The translations under genes and the position numbers were made by a program. A stretch of DNA of 64,000 nucleotides from Buxus sempervirens. Its lineage: Eukaryota > Streptophyta > Magnoliopsida > Buxales > Buxaceae. Every line of letters starts with the position of its first letter. Position 1 is the first letter of the stretch. The DNA is taken from NCBI GenBank assembly GCA_947561395.2, contig OX387193.1:12028001-12092000 (forward strand). The letters run 5' to 3'. Under the pieces are notes generated by a model. That model searched no databases. It was not told the DNA's origin and was given only the letters and a program-made list of their open reading frames with translations. Below are positions 46,047-57,090 of the stretch, piece by piece.

Positions 46047-46245
46047 CAAAAAAAAAAAAAAAAAGGAAAAAACAGAAAAAATAGAGAAAAAAACAGGGAA
46101 AAATAGAAAAAAAAAGAAGAAAAGAAAAAGAAGAAAAGAAAAAAAAAAGAGAAAAGAAAAGAAAAAAAAGAAAAAGAAAAAAAAAGAAAAGAAAAGAAAA
46201 AAAAAGAAAAAAGAAGAAAAGAAAAAAAAGAAAAAGAAAAGAGCA
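46047..46245. repeat. Purine-only low-complexity tract
   Basis: About 195 bp of A with interspersed G and almost no pyrimidine, directly behind the two inner-family motifs upstream of A2. From 46246 to 46652 follows a directly repeated block (AAAATCCTATTTTTG...AAATCCAC...CACAGCCACRAG at about 46276-46313 and 46419-46459), then the PPT AAAGAGGGG. Confidence 0.85.
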
Positions 46246-46743
46246 AACTTGAGCTACAACTGTTATTTTCTCACAAAAATCCTATTTTTGTCTTGAAATC
46301 CACCTCACAGCCACGAGAGCTCTGTAGAATTTAGGACAACCTTGGGAAGTGTGCCTGGTCAAAAGGATGATATCCACTCAATTTTCAACTTGGTTTGATA
46401 AAAAATCAGTTTTTCAAAAAATCCTATTTTTGGGCTTAAAATCCACTTCACAGCCACAAGGGCTCAGTGGAATTTAAGAACTCTTGGAGAGATGCCCCCC
46501 TTAAAGTGAGGGCTTTTTGGCAAATCTCCACTCAAAAATGGTTTTTTACAGAAATTGAATTGAACCGAGCAAATCATGCTCAAGAGAATTCAATTTGGGC
46601 TTGTCTACTCTTTGCAGCTCACTGCTTCGCAGCTCCCACAAAGAGGGGCAGTTGTAGACACCCCAAATTGCACAAACAATCATCAAAAATCATTATCTCC
46701 TGGAAAGCCAGCACAGAATTTGAAGAAAATAGACTTTTACCTG

Positions 46744-46883
46744 TATCCGGATACTCAGTCCGGATACAAGTACTCCTTCCTGTATCCGAATACTCATACC
46801 GGATACATGTGAGCCTTAGTGTATCCGGTACCATGTATCGGATACCTTAAAGCCCTTTGTTATCCGGCCTGACATACCGGATA
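46744..46883. promoter_or_regulatory. Four TATCCGG-N9-CCGGATA repeats in inner U3
   Basis: Sites at 46744-46766, 46783-46805 (TATCCGA), 46822-46844 (right arm TCGGATA) and 46861-46883. All are 23 nt, with starts spaced exactly 39 bp apart (46744, 46783, 46822, 46861). The regular step keeps all four sites in the same register. Confidence 0.9.
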
Positions 46884-47040
46884 CCTTAAGTTTGCTCAAA
46901 ATTAGGGTTTTCCGAGAGCTTTTCACTTTTACCATCATGTCCTTCATTAAATGAGGGGAAATCGCGGAAATGACCTTAGGGTTAAGGTTGGAGGGGTTCT
47001 AGACATTAAGTTGTGTCTACCAATGACCTTAGTCTTTGCC

Positions 47041-47157
47041 TATAAATAGGAGCCTCCTCCTTGAGCAAATGGCACTCAACTCTTGTTTTGAATTCTCGCA
47101 AAGAAGAACTCCAAGAGAAGAAGAAAACCGCTGCGGAATCGCCTCCAGAACTCAGGT
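47041..47157 (+). promoter_or_regulatory. Inner LTR TATA box and splice donor
   Basis: TATAAATA at 47041-47048, then CTCAG|GTAAG with GT at 47156, 115 bp downstream. Same design as in the outer LTR. Confidence 0.75.
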
Positions 47158-48936
47158 AAGCCTCAACTTTTCTTTTATTTTCTGTCTTTACATTTCTAGA
47201 TGTAGATCTCTTCTTCTACCTTTCTGTAGTGTAAAGCCTTGTTTGTATGTGTGGAAATCCTTCCCCGGCTCAAAGTATCTCAAGACTCCCCTAGCCGTAA
47301 AACATGAAGGCGGATCTAGGAGAAACGAGACTGGGGATTGACCCTAGTGCTAGAACCCATGTAGCATAAGGCTTTTGAATGTTTGAAAACCGTTCCATAA
47401 TCAAAGTACCCTTGATTATTTCGAAGATCCGTGTTTAACGGGGAGAGAGAACAGAGGGAAACGATAATGGAACGGAACCCTAGGCTATGCTAGAACCTAT
47501 TTTGTTGAATCTATATGCATGATATGTGGTTTTTCACTCTTGCACACATATTACACTTTTTTGGTGAATAGGCTCACATTTGGGGATTTATTACATTCAT
47601 TGTGATAAATCTCTAATAAATGTCCTCAATCAAATTCTGGAGTGTTTTAAAATGTTTTTCAAAGGTTTTGGATTCATCTCACACGGATCACACACATTTT
47701 ATCAATTTTCGGATTTGGTTTTCTTCAAAAGTGGCTTAGCTTGACAGCACCTGTACCCTTACTTCAGACGCCCATAACTTCATCATCCGGATGAATTTTG
47801 GGGCGATTCCAGAACCATGGGAAAGGTGAGGCTGTCTAGTTTATGTCCACCAAAGTTCATGAATTTATATCAAGCGGATTTTTGACACCTCTCTGTCGAA
47901 ATTAAGTGGACAGTTCAGGTTCAAATACAGAACTTGTCACTTCGACGGACCGCCATGTGTTCCTTTTAAGTCCGATTCGAGTGATTTTTGTTTCTGAGTA
48001 TTCCTTTATGAGTCTATTTTCAAATCCAGTTGGTTTCATAATTGTTGGATTCCATTTGAATTATTGGTAGCCGATTTACTCAGAACTGTTCATTTGTACT
48101 TTTCTGGGTAAATCTGTGATCTTCGTGGCCTGTTCGGGAGACCACCCAAGGCACATCCGAAGGGATTTTTTTATGAGGCTAGTTTCTTTTGAAAGATGGC
48201 CATACAAACTTCAATCACACCAAATTTCTTGGACTTTTATGGAGTGGATTTTTCTAGACAATTTTCCAAAGTTGCCCACTCGTCACTTTTAAAAATCCCC
48301 AACAGCAACTTCAAAGGAGCATAACTCCTAGATTTTTCATCGGAATGAAGTGACATTTTGCATGAGACTCTTATTTACCCTAATCTTTCAAATGGATTTG
48401 GTTTGATGTGATTTAAAATTGTATTTGAATGATTTTAAGGCAAATGGCATACTTTTTACCAAACTTCCCGGATTTGATTTAACTTGGTTTTGAGCAACTT
48501 GTGCTTTGATTTCCACCTTTTTAATGTTCCAGAAATGATATTGACATAAAAGGAGAACCAGAAATTCATTTGGGGTCTCATGTGAAGGTATCATACATTT
48601 GACCTTTTTCGAGGTTTCTCATGATTTTTTGCAAGCTTTCTTACTTTATTTTCTGCATGAACATACACTTGGCAACCACTTCGTGTGGATGAATGGGGGT
48701 GCCTAACACCTTCCCCCGTTCATAATCTAATCCCCTTACCCATCTCTGGATTTGATTTTCAAGTAGGGTTATTTTTACCCTAGAATGTGTCTTTTGGTTA
48801 TTTTTGCTTATTTTTGAACTCTTTGGTGTCCATTCTCACCCCAAAATCATGAATGGTGGCGACTCTCCCACTTTTATTTTGAGCCCCGTGTGTTGACGGA
48901 GGGATGATCATTCCGGTGATTTTCCCATGTCTCACA

Positions 48937-49389
48937 GATATCTAAGAGGATGTCTGCCCTGACGCCTGCCGAAGGATGCGTCATCAAACTATGAAGGAGA
49001 GAGGTGTCCCGGATCTGATCTGCTATCTCTGCAGGAATGGCGACGCGAGTCACCCGGGCTCCTGCCCTACCTCTACGACGGGCTCCCCTACGCTCTCGGA
49101 CCTCACCAGCAGGCTAGAAAGGCAAATAAAAAAAAAGGGTTTAAGTTGAAGGTGATGAAAGAAAGGCCGGATTTTAAAAAAAGGGGAAAGGGAATACCTC
49201 TGGGATCGACTCCAGCGAATCCCCAGACGCTCCAGAGTCTGAATTTGAAAGCTCCAGACCACTGGGAGAAGAAGGCTCAGGGTCCGGCTCGGCCCTAGAA
49301 GAAGAGGCCACATCGGCCGGGTCCCTCCGAACCCTCGAAGATGAAGGCTCATCTGCGGGACCCCGGGAAGCGCGACGTGTGCGAGCCAT
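48937..49389 (-). pseudogene. Outer antisense gene A2, 5' part
   Basis: Exon 1 is 49389-49198 (64 codons, MARTRRASRGPADEPSSSRV...). Exon 2 starts at 49113 (PAGEVRERRGARRRGRAGAR) and runs to 48937, where it breaks off after HPSAGVRADILLDI at the inner LTR end. The matching inner gene has HPSMCIRADVPL at this place. The remainder of the gene is at 38768-36470. Confidence 0.82.
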
Positions 49390-50913
49390 CTATAGAACCA
49401 ATTACAGGGAGAAATTCATTATGCTTCTTCGTTTAAATAAAACCATGATATTTTCTTACATGTTTTCTTTAATTTTTCTTTTCTCTAAATTAATCTAATT
49501 CGTTTGGTTTGCAGAAAAATGGAGATCGCAGAAGACACTGCAAAAATTCTCAACCAAACCATGATCTGGCTATTCTACTCTTCAAAATTTTTGTTCTTTT
49601 AGAAGTTTTATTGTCATTTTTATTTTATTATTATTCATTTAGTTGTATGTAAGAATTATATGCAAGAATATGAAAGTTCCTGTATACTCTTCTTATACGA
49701 TAAAATGAAAAGAAAGGGGGCATTAAGGGTTAGCTTTTCTGGGAGATCTGTATCCCGGTTTGACATGTTAAGAGGCCTAACCATCTAATCCTATTTTCAG
49801 GCTATCCAAGGCAGGTTCAAGTTAACAAGGAAAATACCCGGCAAAGCCAGGCAAATTGTTCAAGCCTAGCTAAAATTATCAAGTCAAGCCCAAGCAAGCA
49901 TAGCAAATCAGCATGCCACAAGGAAAGATCAGATTTACAGCATGCCATGTCATTCTAGACAGCAAGAATCAACAAATGAAAAAATCAAGACATTCAAAAG
50001 GATAAATAGTATGTTGATTGAAATCAGATCACCCAAGGATCACACCAAGTAGGCAAAAACATGCACTCCATAACAGGGTGAGCATGCCAAGTGTTATACT
50101 GCCGCAGAAAAGAAATCCTCATATGGAGCAAATTTTTTAAGGTTCGAAATTGGATAAACAAAAGTCATGAGTGATTCCAAAAAAGAGCTTGGCATTGTAA
50201 AATAAGGATTCAGAAAAAAATTTTGAAGCAATGCAATCCATGGCCAAGTACAGATCGACACAGACAGTGGCCACATACAAGATTGGGATTTTTCTATCCC
50301 ATTAACAACAAGGCGACCAAGGCAGTAAATCAATGGCAAAGGTCGTGCATGAAGGCTTCAAATCATAGAATCAGGCTGCCACATTTCTGGTGCAAGGATT
50401 ACAAAAGAAAAGGTATCCGACCACTTACCTGTTATTGGCCGAAATCAAAAGTCTGCAGGAAAAATGGAGCCTTGGCCTCACCGGAGCTCCAGAAGAGACT
50501 GGCTGGACGATTGGCGAACTCAGAAAATCCTCGATCGATGAGGAGGCTGGGGCTGAACCGTGGTAAGATGGCAAGAGCTCGCCGGAGTCCGCCAACACAA
50601 GAGGTTGTTGATCACGGCTCACAACCGAAGTCGCCGGAGAGAATAGAGTTCGCCGGAAAAGCAGAAGCCGCCGGAGAGCAGAGAGTCTTCGTCGGAGGGG
50701 AAAGGAAGAAGACCGGAGGAAAACCACGGTCGCAAGAGAGTTCAGGAAGTCAAGGGTTTCGCGAGCGAAATGAAGCCAGGCGCGGTCGCGGCCTCGGTTA
50801 TATGAAACCTAGAAAACCGCATATACAGAGCGGTTGGTATTAATATTGTTGAAAACTGCACATACAGCACGGTTGAAATTGAAAATGCTAAAAACTGCAT
50901 GTTCAGTACGGTT
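49390..50913 (-). promoter_or_regulatory. Outer A2 leader intron, 5' UTR exon, TATA and motifs
   Basis: On the minus strand: three 21-nt inverted repeats (50893-50913, 50854-50874, 50815-50835), then CATATAACC (50804-50796), a TATA-like box 11 bp from the last repeat. A UTR exon of about 370 nt follows, to a strong donor CAG|GTAAGT (exon end 50429). A 1.04-kb intron ends at TTCTATAG directly before ATG 49389. From 49450 to 50400 I see no frame. Confidence 0.7.
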
Positions 50914-51242
50914 GGCACCCAAAAATGAATTTTCAAAACTTTTTCCAATCTCTTTCAAAGATCTATGTCCAGGATAGTCATGAATTGCAAGAAGCACCAC
51001 CCTATCAACTTTTGCTTTAAAAATTTGCTCAAATCTCACTTCATAGCCACGAGTGCTCTGTGAGAGGCGAGGAGAGGATTTGACCCTTAAGGTTAGGGAC
51101 TTTTCATCAGATCCTTTAAACAAATTCTTTTTCAAAAACCATATTGGAGTTCTTGCAGCTCATAATCGAATGGACATGATCTTGAGAAGTGCAATTTGCG
51201 GGCCTTTTTGCTCTCCGCTGTCAATCGATTCCAATTCCAGCG

Positions 51243-51255
51243 AAGAGGGGGCAGT
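51243..51255 (+). promoter_or_regulatory. Polypurine tract of the outer element
   Basis: AAGAGGGGG followed by CAGT and the 3' LTR. The inner element has the same arrangement (AAAGAGGGG, CAGT, LTR) at 46640-46652. Confidence 0.8.
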
Positions 51256-53652
51256 TGTCGACACCCCAAATTGCACTTCCATAAGAGAATACCTAAGAAG
51301 AGCTTTAAATGTCATATTTGAGCATTAATATATGTCAAGCATTCAAAAACAATCAAAATTGGTGCCAACCGTACTAAGTATGCGGTTTTTTATAATCTTG
51401 GTCTCAACCGCTCTGTATGTGCGGTTGCAACCGCACACAAAGCATGGTTGATATCCATGCTTGTTGCGCTGGCGGCCACGTGGCTTCGCCAAGCTTCGGC
51501 CGTTGAGCCACGTGGACAGCAATCAATTAAAGCATAACTGAATTGAACCGCCCTGTATGTGCGGTTTGGTTAAATTTGTATATGAACCGCACTTTAAGTA
51601 ACGGTTGTGTAGAAACCGCACTGAGTATACGGTTTTGGCTGTTTCGGGGATTTGCGAAATGGCTCGATCTCTGAGCCTTATTTACGCATATTACCTCTCT
51701 CTTGGGGACTTGAACTCCCCATTTCACCCTCCGAAACTTGCTGAATTACTCCAATTCAAGCCTTGGAGGAGAATTGGAATAATCTAGAAGGCCTTTTTGG
51801 CCTACCCTTGGGACTCTTCTACCCTTGACTTGGCCTATAAATAGAGAGGTCCTCCTCTTGAAAATGGCTGACAATCTGAAGCTTAGAAGCTCTGCAAGAA
51901 GAAGGAGAACCTCTGCTGGATTGTCTACTCAACTGTTCAAGCTACTAAAGTAAAGCCCATTTGAGTTATTGCTTCCTTTTTAAGTTCTAGCAATCTCTCA
52001 TCTTCTACCTTTCTGTAGTGTAAGGCCTTGGTGTTGTTTGTAGCCCCAAACCCCTTCTAAAGTACCTGGGAATCCTCTCTAGCCGTAAAACGTGAAGAGA
52101 GAGCCTGGAGAAAAGGAAGGTGGAATGGATCCTCTAAGTTTAGAAGCCTCAAATGATGAAAAGCATGCTATATGGTTATTTTGAACCCATGAATGCTTCT
52201 CTGATTAATTTTGTATTTGGAGAAGATGTGAATCCATGCTCTCAATAGCCATGGATTCCAACTTTCTCATAGGAATGTGATTTTACACATCTTCACACCC
52301 ACTTGTCACTGTTTTTGCAAAGATGGGCTAGATCTTGGATTTCCGTGTAAATATGGAAAATCTGAGATCATTTCCGTGTAAATATGGAAAATCTGTTTTT
52401 GTTGATTTTTGAGGTTTTGGTCGAATCCACATGCACACATGCACTGGTTTCCATGTTTTCTCTTCAAAAACTTCAAAATAGGACAGATCTGTGGCCTGTC
52501 TTGGAATGCTTATAACTTCATCCTCCGGATGAATTTTTGAGTGATTCCAAAGACATGTGATAGATTGGAAAGCCTACTTAATATCTAAAAATTTTCGTCC
52601 ACTTCCATGTAGCCAATTTTTGACACCATCTCTTCAAAGTTTGTAGGTCAGTTCAGCCCATATTGCTGAACTTGCTACTTCGATGGTGCACTATTTGCTC
52701 AGTTTTAATCCGTTTCATGTGATTCCAGTTTCTTAGTTTTCTTTGATAAGTCTATTTTCATTTCCAACTGGTTTCGGCAGATTTCAATCTGTTTGGTGCC
52801 TTGGGTGCTCAATGGACTCAGAGGTGCTCGCTGGCATAGTCGAGAGCTCATCTGTCGTCTTCTAGGCCTGTTCAAGAGAGCACACAAGTCACATCCGGAT
52901 AGAGATTGGTGTGAGGTTTTTTTCTTTGGAAAGATGGCACCACATAATTCCTCCATACCAATTTTCATGGATTTTTATTGAGCCAAACTCCACGAATAGA
53001 GCTTTGAAAATGCCTACTTAACACTTTTTCTGAGTTATAACAGCAGATTTCAGATGTGGATTTCTCTCTAGTTTTGAATCGGATTGAGCTGAATTTTTTA
53101 CTGTATATTCTACTATATACCAGTTTTCAAATGGCTTTGGTTTCATTTGATTTGGATTTAAATTGAATGAGTTATGGCTTATCAAAGCTGTCAAGCTCTT
53201 TTGACCTAATTTCTCCATATTTGCCTTAGCTTGATTTTCCTCATTTTTACTTTGATTTCATTTCACTCATGAAGTTTTAGAAGTGATGAATCCACAAAGA
53301 GAGCCTAAGTTCATTAGACTTCTCATGTGGAATGATCACATACATGGTGCTTGTTGTAAGCACCCTTTTGCCCATTTTGTTAGAAAAACAATTCTTAGTA
53401 TGAGCAAGCATATGGTAACCGTCTTAGACGGATGAGTGGGGGTGCCTAACACCTTCCCCCGCTCATAAATAATTCCCCGTACCCAATCTCTGGATTTTCC
53501 TTGTATTAGAGCTACTTTGGCTCTATTTGACATCTATGAACCTTTTGGTGTCCATTCACACCTTAAAATGGATGGTGGCGACTCTTAACATTTTATCGAT
53601 CCCCGCGTGACGATATCGGAAGTCATCAGAGATGACGAATCCATGTCTCACA
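51256..53652 (+). repeat. 3' LTR of outer Tat element
   Basis: Starts TGTCGACACC (5' copy TGTAGACACC). 2397 bp, nearly all differences being single substitutions plus an ACACATGC-type 8-bp duplication near 52435. It carries the six 21-nt motifs (51367-51634), a perfect G-box hairpin and TATA (51836). The last 600 bp is virtually identical to the 5' copy. Confidence 0.95.
51367..51634. promoter_or_regulatory. Six 21-nt inverted repeats in 3' LTR U3
   Basis: Same layout as 20160-20427. Point changes between the LTRs fall in the spacer or outer arm (for example GAGT to AAGT in site 1 and a CGG to TGG change in site 3). Site 5 has its CGGTT arm intact here but not in the 5' LTR. Confidence 0.85.
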
Positions 53653-55384
53653 AAATGACGATAGAGATCCTCTTTCAATGCCCTTCTCAAATGAGAGAAG
53701 CTCCATTTGTCTTACCAGCTCCTCTATAAGAAAAAAAAAATCACTTGGAAATGTCGAACCGATCACGTGCAAAGCTGAGGCAAGCGTTCTTCAAGGGGTT
53801 CATATCTTTGGGATTGGTACCACCGTACCAGTGGTGGTGGCATTGTCGCTTCCATCAACCCCACCATCAAATACCCCAACCATTGCAGAAGCAAGTAACC
53901 TTTGTTCTTCAATCAATCAAGAAGGGTCATCCGCTCCAGCCATGGGTGATTATCAACGATTGTTGCTTCGTTGTTGTCGGAGAGATTATCGACTGCAGCT
54001 GACCAGTTGTAACAGTGAAACTTTATTCCCGGAAAAAGAGAGTCTTTGGGGAAGCACAGAGAAAAGAAGCTTGGAGAGGTAAGAGTGGCTGTTGAGGAGA
54101 GTACTGGAGATAAGAGGATGCGGTTGCAGCGACGATCCTTTGGATATTGAAGATGGAGGCTCTGAAGAGCAAGCACACCGAAGCTGCCATGAAGGCAGAC
54201 AATAGGATAGGAGGAAGGGGGAAGGTGTTTGCAAGGTTATGTCACCATGGAAGTAGTTTCGAAGCAACAATCAGAGGCTCCAAAGAAGCATTTTTCCATT
54301 TCTTTTTTTTTTTTTTTTTTGGACTTGAGAGAGTCGGCAGTGGCGAGTCTGGCAACTAGCTGTTGGCAATCGGTCTAGTCGGCATTCTCACACGGCAATC
54401 GGCGGCAGTCGGCAGGAGCTATTCGTTTGGAGAGGGAGAGAAAGGGGCAAGGGTGTTGAACTAGGGTTTAGGGTTTGGGAGATTGGGATAGATTTGGTTG
54501 ATTTAAGAGAGGGGTTAATTGGAATATGTCTAAAATTTAAAGGTGAATTTATATATATATATATATATTAAAATATGTATTTTTTGGTTTGGTTCGATTT
54601 AGAGAAATATATGATTTCGGTTCGGTTCGGTTTAACCGATCATACAATCCAAAACCAAACCGATCTAATTCGATTTAGAGATTTTAAGACCAAAACCGAA
54701 CCAAACATATAGGAAACCGAACCGAACTCAGTTCGGGTCGGTTTGGGTTCGGTTTTAACCGGACTGAGTTGCAGCCCTACTGTTAACATAACAAAATAGA
54801 GAGTTTAAGTTATTTGGATACATCTATCCCAATGAATTCGATTACTTTGCATATACACAGGATCTCACATAAAGGTGTGATTTTTATAATGGCATAGACA
54901 AAATTTAATGACCAACCCATCATGCTGACATAACAAAATGGATTTCATCATCATCATGGTCAACCACACAAATACATTTTCAAGATTTTGGCCAAAGAAC
55001 TACTATAACAGCCATGAAAATTGGTTTTCTTATTTTATTTTATTATTTAAGTCCACAAAACTAATTTGAAAAAGAATGAGGTTACCAAAAGTATGGATGT
55101 TCATTGGGCAATCTCCAGCCAGGCTGCAAGAGCTGCCAAGGAAGGTTGTGCTTCTTGAACAATGGCCAAAGTTGTTGATTAAGAACCCTGAGCAGACCCA
55201 ACCTACCTATTTAAATATAACTCATGATTTTTTAAGAGCTAATAGTGAAATAAATTGTAGAATACAAAGCTATGTTGCATGATTTTGAAATGAATCACCA
55301 TTCACTAGTACTCACAAGGAATCTGCTAGCTCCCATACAGAAAAGGGATGACAAAATGAGCACATAACCTAAATATATATACAC

Positions 55385-55386
<2 letters not shown>

Positions 55387-55427
<41 letters not shown>
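55387..55427. repeat. (AG)n microsatellite
   Basis: About 20 uninterrupted AG units. Confidence 0.97.
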
Positions 55428-55430
<3 letters not shown>

Positions 55431-55750
55431 TAGGAGGAGAAGAATACAAAATCCTGATAATAGGAGGCCATCATGATGCAAATAAAATATGTTGCATAAG
55501 GAAACAGCCAATGTAGTGCTTCTTGTGGCTTTGTTTAGCTGCCCACAACACCATTGCATATCAGCAACCACGAAAAAGCCAATTTGGATTACTCATAGCC
55601 AAATATCATCAAGCCAACAATAGCATGTTTACAATAGTAAATCTATTTTGATTTCCAATAAACTTTACTTTCAAATACTCTTGTATTCCGAGGTAGATTT
55701 CTCATTAGCAAATGTAAATATTATGTACCATGTAACTGTAGACATCTTAA

Positions 55751-56780
55751 AATTGCACGATTTTTGATAAATCTTGAAGGAGAGAAATATCTTATTGAAA
55801 ATTTCAATTCTTAACATTGGGTTTGAGATCCTTAAATCATTTGAATCCAAAACCACAAAGGAAAAGGCACAAATTCAATCTACCTACCGCTGAAACGCCA
55901 CCGATTTGTCGCCAATAAAAGCACCAAAATAGGGGCATTTTGCCGCTGTTAAAGGGCTCTGCAACCATGATATCTACCATTGCTAGATTTTACAACCAGG
56001 ATCAGTAGCCGATCGAAGTAGAGGTTCCTCTTTATTGAGGTATGCTTCTGTTGCTATCTCTTCTTCTTTAAAAGGCCTTTCTTCCTCCCTCTCTTTGCAT
56101 CTCTCTATGTGATCAAATTCTATCCCAATTTATGTGCTTTATCTGTCACTCTCTTGACTCTATATGGGGTTTTGTTAAAATTAGCTTATCATATAATCCC
56201 CTCATGAGCTCATGTCTTGTTCTGGTGGTGAATAGGTGAGTATGATTCTTAGCTGATGGAAGATACTGCTTTGGATATATAACCCTAAATTTTGTTCAAG
56301 TTTTGTTGCATACTTCTGTTACTTTAATTATTCGGGTTATCAATTTCAGGTAACAAGATTTGTGGAGGAGACGAACGATAAGTCTTCAGAGGCAAATCCT
56401 TTTTTTTTTCTTTTCTTTTTGTTTTATGTTATCAATTTTTAATGTGGGTCTCAATTTTTAGTGTACAATATTTTGGCCTTGTTATTTTATCATTATTTTG
56501 AGTAGTGAAGCATTTGGCACTTTTTACATCATTAATTTATGAATGCAAGTTGCTTTTTGAAATTTATATGCTTACGATTTGGTATTTAATTTGGCACACT
56601 ATGACGTATCGGAAATCTAATAGCAGATTTTAACAAAAGACACTCCAAAATTACACGATTTTTTGATAAACCTTGAAGGAGAGAAATATTTTATTGGAAT
56701 TTTTAATTCTTAGCATTGGGTTTGAGATCCTTAATCCATTTGAATCCAAAACCATAAAGGAAAATGCCCAAATTCAATCT
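55751..56780. repeat. Direct repeats of about 133 bp flanking a 763-bp segment
   Basis: 55751-55883 and 56647-56780 are about 88-90 % alike (ACGATTTTTTGATAAAYCTTG, GGGTTTGAGATCCTTAA, ATCCAAAACCAYAAAGG). The segment between starts ACCTACCGCTGAAACGCC. It could be an insertion into one copy of a tandem duplication or a segment with long terminal direct repeats. No coding frame is seen. Confidence 0.65.
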
Positions 56781-57090
56781 TTTGTGCAAAGTCAAACTTT
56801 TTCCGGTTGAATTTTGTTGACTTTTGACCCCAGAAAATGAAATATTTTTTAAATCAAGATTTGAAGATAATTTTTCCCAGCAATTAGGTTTTTAGCAATA
56901 TTATTGCATAAATGAATTTTTTGAGATTTTAAATCTTGACGAATACCTTTGTATCAACATGTTGAATCTTTTTACCGAACCTGAAAAATCAAAATTTAGC
57001 CTGGAACTGGAAAGTTGACTTTTTATTCACTTGGAATTTGGGTCTAGAACTATTTTTAACGGATTCAAATTGGGGGGGGGGGGGTGTTTG

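Larger units (their letters stand above)
38768..48936 (+). mobile_element. Inner Tat-family fragment, 5'-truncated, nested in outer A2
   Basis: The right end is a clean LTR end (TGTCTCACA at 48936), beyond which outer A2 coding sequence resumes. The left end (about 38766-38771) is not an LTR. Outer A2 coding joins directly to sequence homologous to the pol-A1 gap of the outer element. The fragment therefore lacks its 5' LTR, leader and all of gag-pol, but keeps A1, A2 and the 3' LTR. The flanking outer A2 also lost about 135 bp on the left side. A single deletion spanning the left junction explains both. The inner family differs from the outer in LTR sequence and in its dispersed motif (23-nt TATCCGG type). 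Confidence 0.88.
46653..48936 (+). repeat. 3' LTR of the inner Tat family
   Basis: Starts TGTAGACACCCCAAATTGCA after PPT AAAGAGGGGCAGT and ends TGTCTCACA. 2284 bp. It contains four 23-nt inverted repeats, TATA (47041), donor (47156), the shared U5 blocks (TTTCTGTAGTGTAAAGCC, CCTAGCCGTAAAACATGAAG, GGGGGTGCCTAACACCTTCC) and the U5 copy of the PBS start (48857). No partner 5' LTR is present. Confidence 0.92.
20049..53652 (+). mobile_element. Giant Tat-lineage Ty3/gypsy retrotransposon ('outer'), about 23.4 kb without its nested insert
   Basis: Flanked by a perfect 5-bp target duplication aaatg (20044-20048 and 53653-53657). LTRs are 20049-22437 and 51256-53652. A PBS lies at 22440, then a long leader with a 78-bp minisatellite, gag-pol (25913-33279), and antisense genes A1 (34336-35989) and A2 (36470 up to 49389, interrupted). 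A PPT lies at 51243. By eye the LTRs differ by about 28 substitutions and one 8-bp duplication (extra ACACATGC-type unit near 52435), roughly 1.2 %, so insertion is recent. A second RNase H, a G-patch-like region after protease and antisense frames downstream of integrase are Tat hallmarks. The pol frame carries several stops and frameshifts, so this copy is not autonomous. Confidence 0.93.
19666..54779. mobile_element. hAT-like non-autonomous element split by the giant retrotransposon
   Basis: An 8-bp direct repeat CTGTTAAC flanks it (19658-19665 and 54780-54787). Removing the interval rebuilds a sequence matching the neighbouring duplicate (CATGCTG-ACATAACAAAAT). The right end, read inward, starts TAGGGCTGCAACTCAGTCCG, a common hAT-like terminus. 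Both ends carry AACCGAACCGAA-type arrays (19740-19830 and 54590-54770). The terminal inverted repeats are imperfect: the left end has lost the TAGGG start. Without the Tat insertion (20049-53652 plus its 5-bp duplication) the element is about 1.5 kb and has no transposase. The internal part 53658-54540 holds frames of up to 134 codons that I do not recognise. Confidence 0.5.

Noticed and set aside
45860-46246. 128-codon Phe/Ser-rich minus-strand frame
   Set aside because: Translation of a purine-only low-complexity tract.
53658-54082. 134-codon plus-strand frame in the hAT-like element
   Set aside because: No recognisable domain; overlapped by equally long frames on the other strand.
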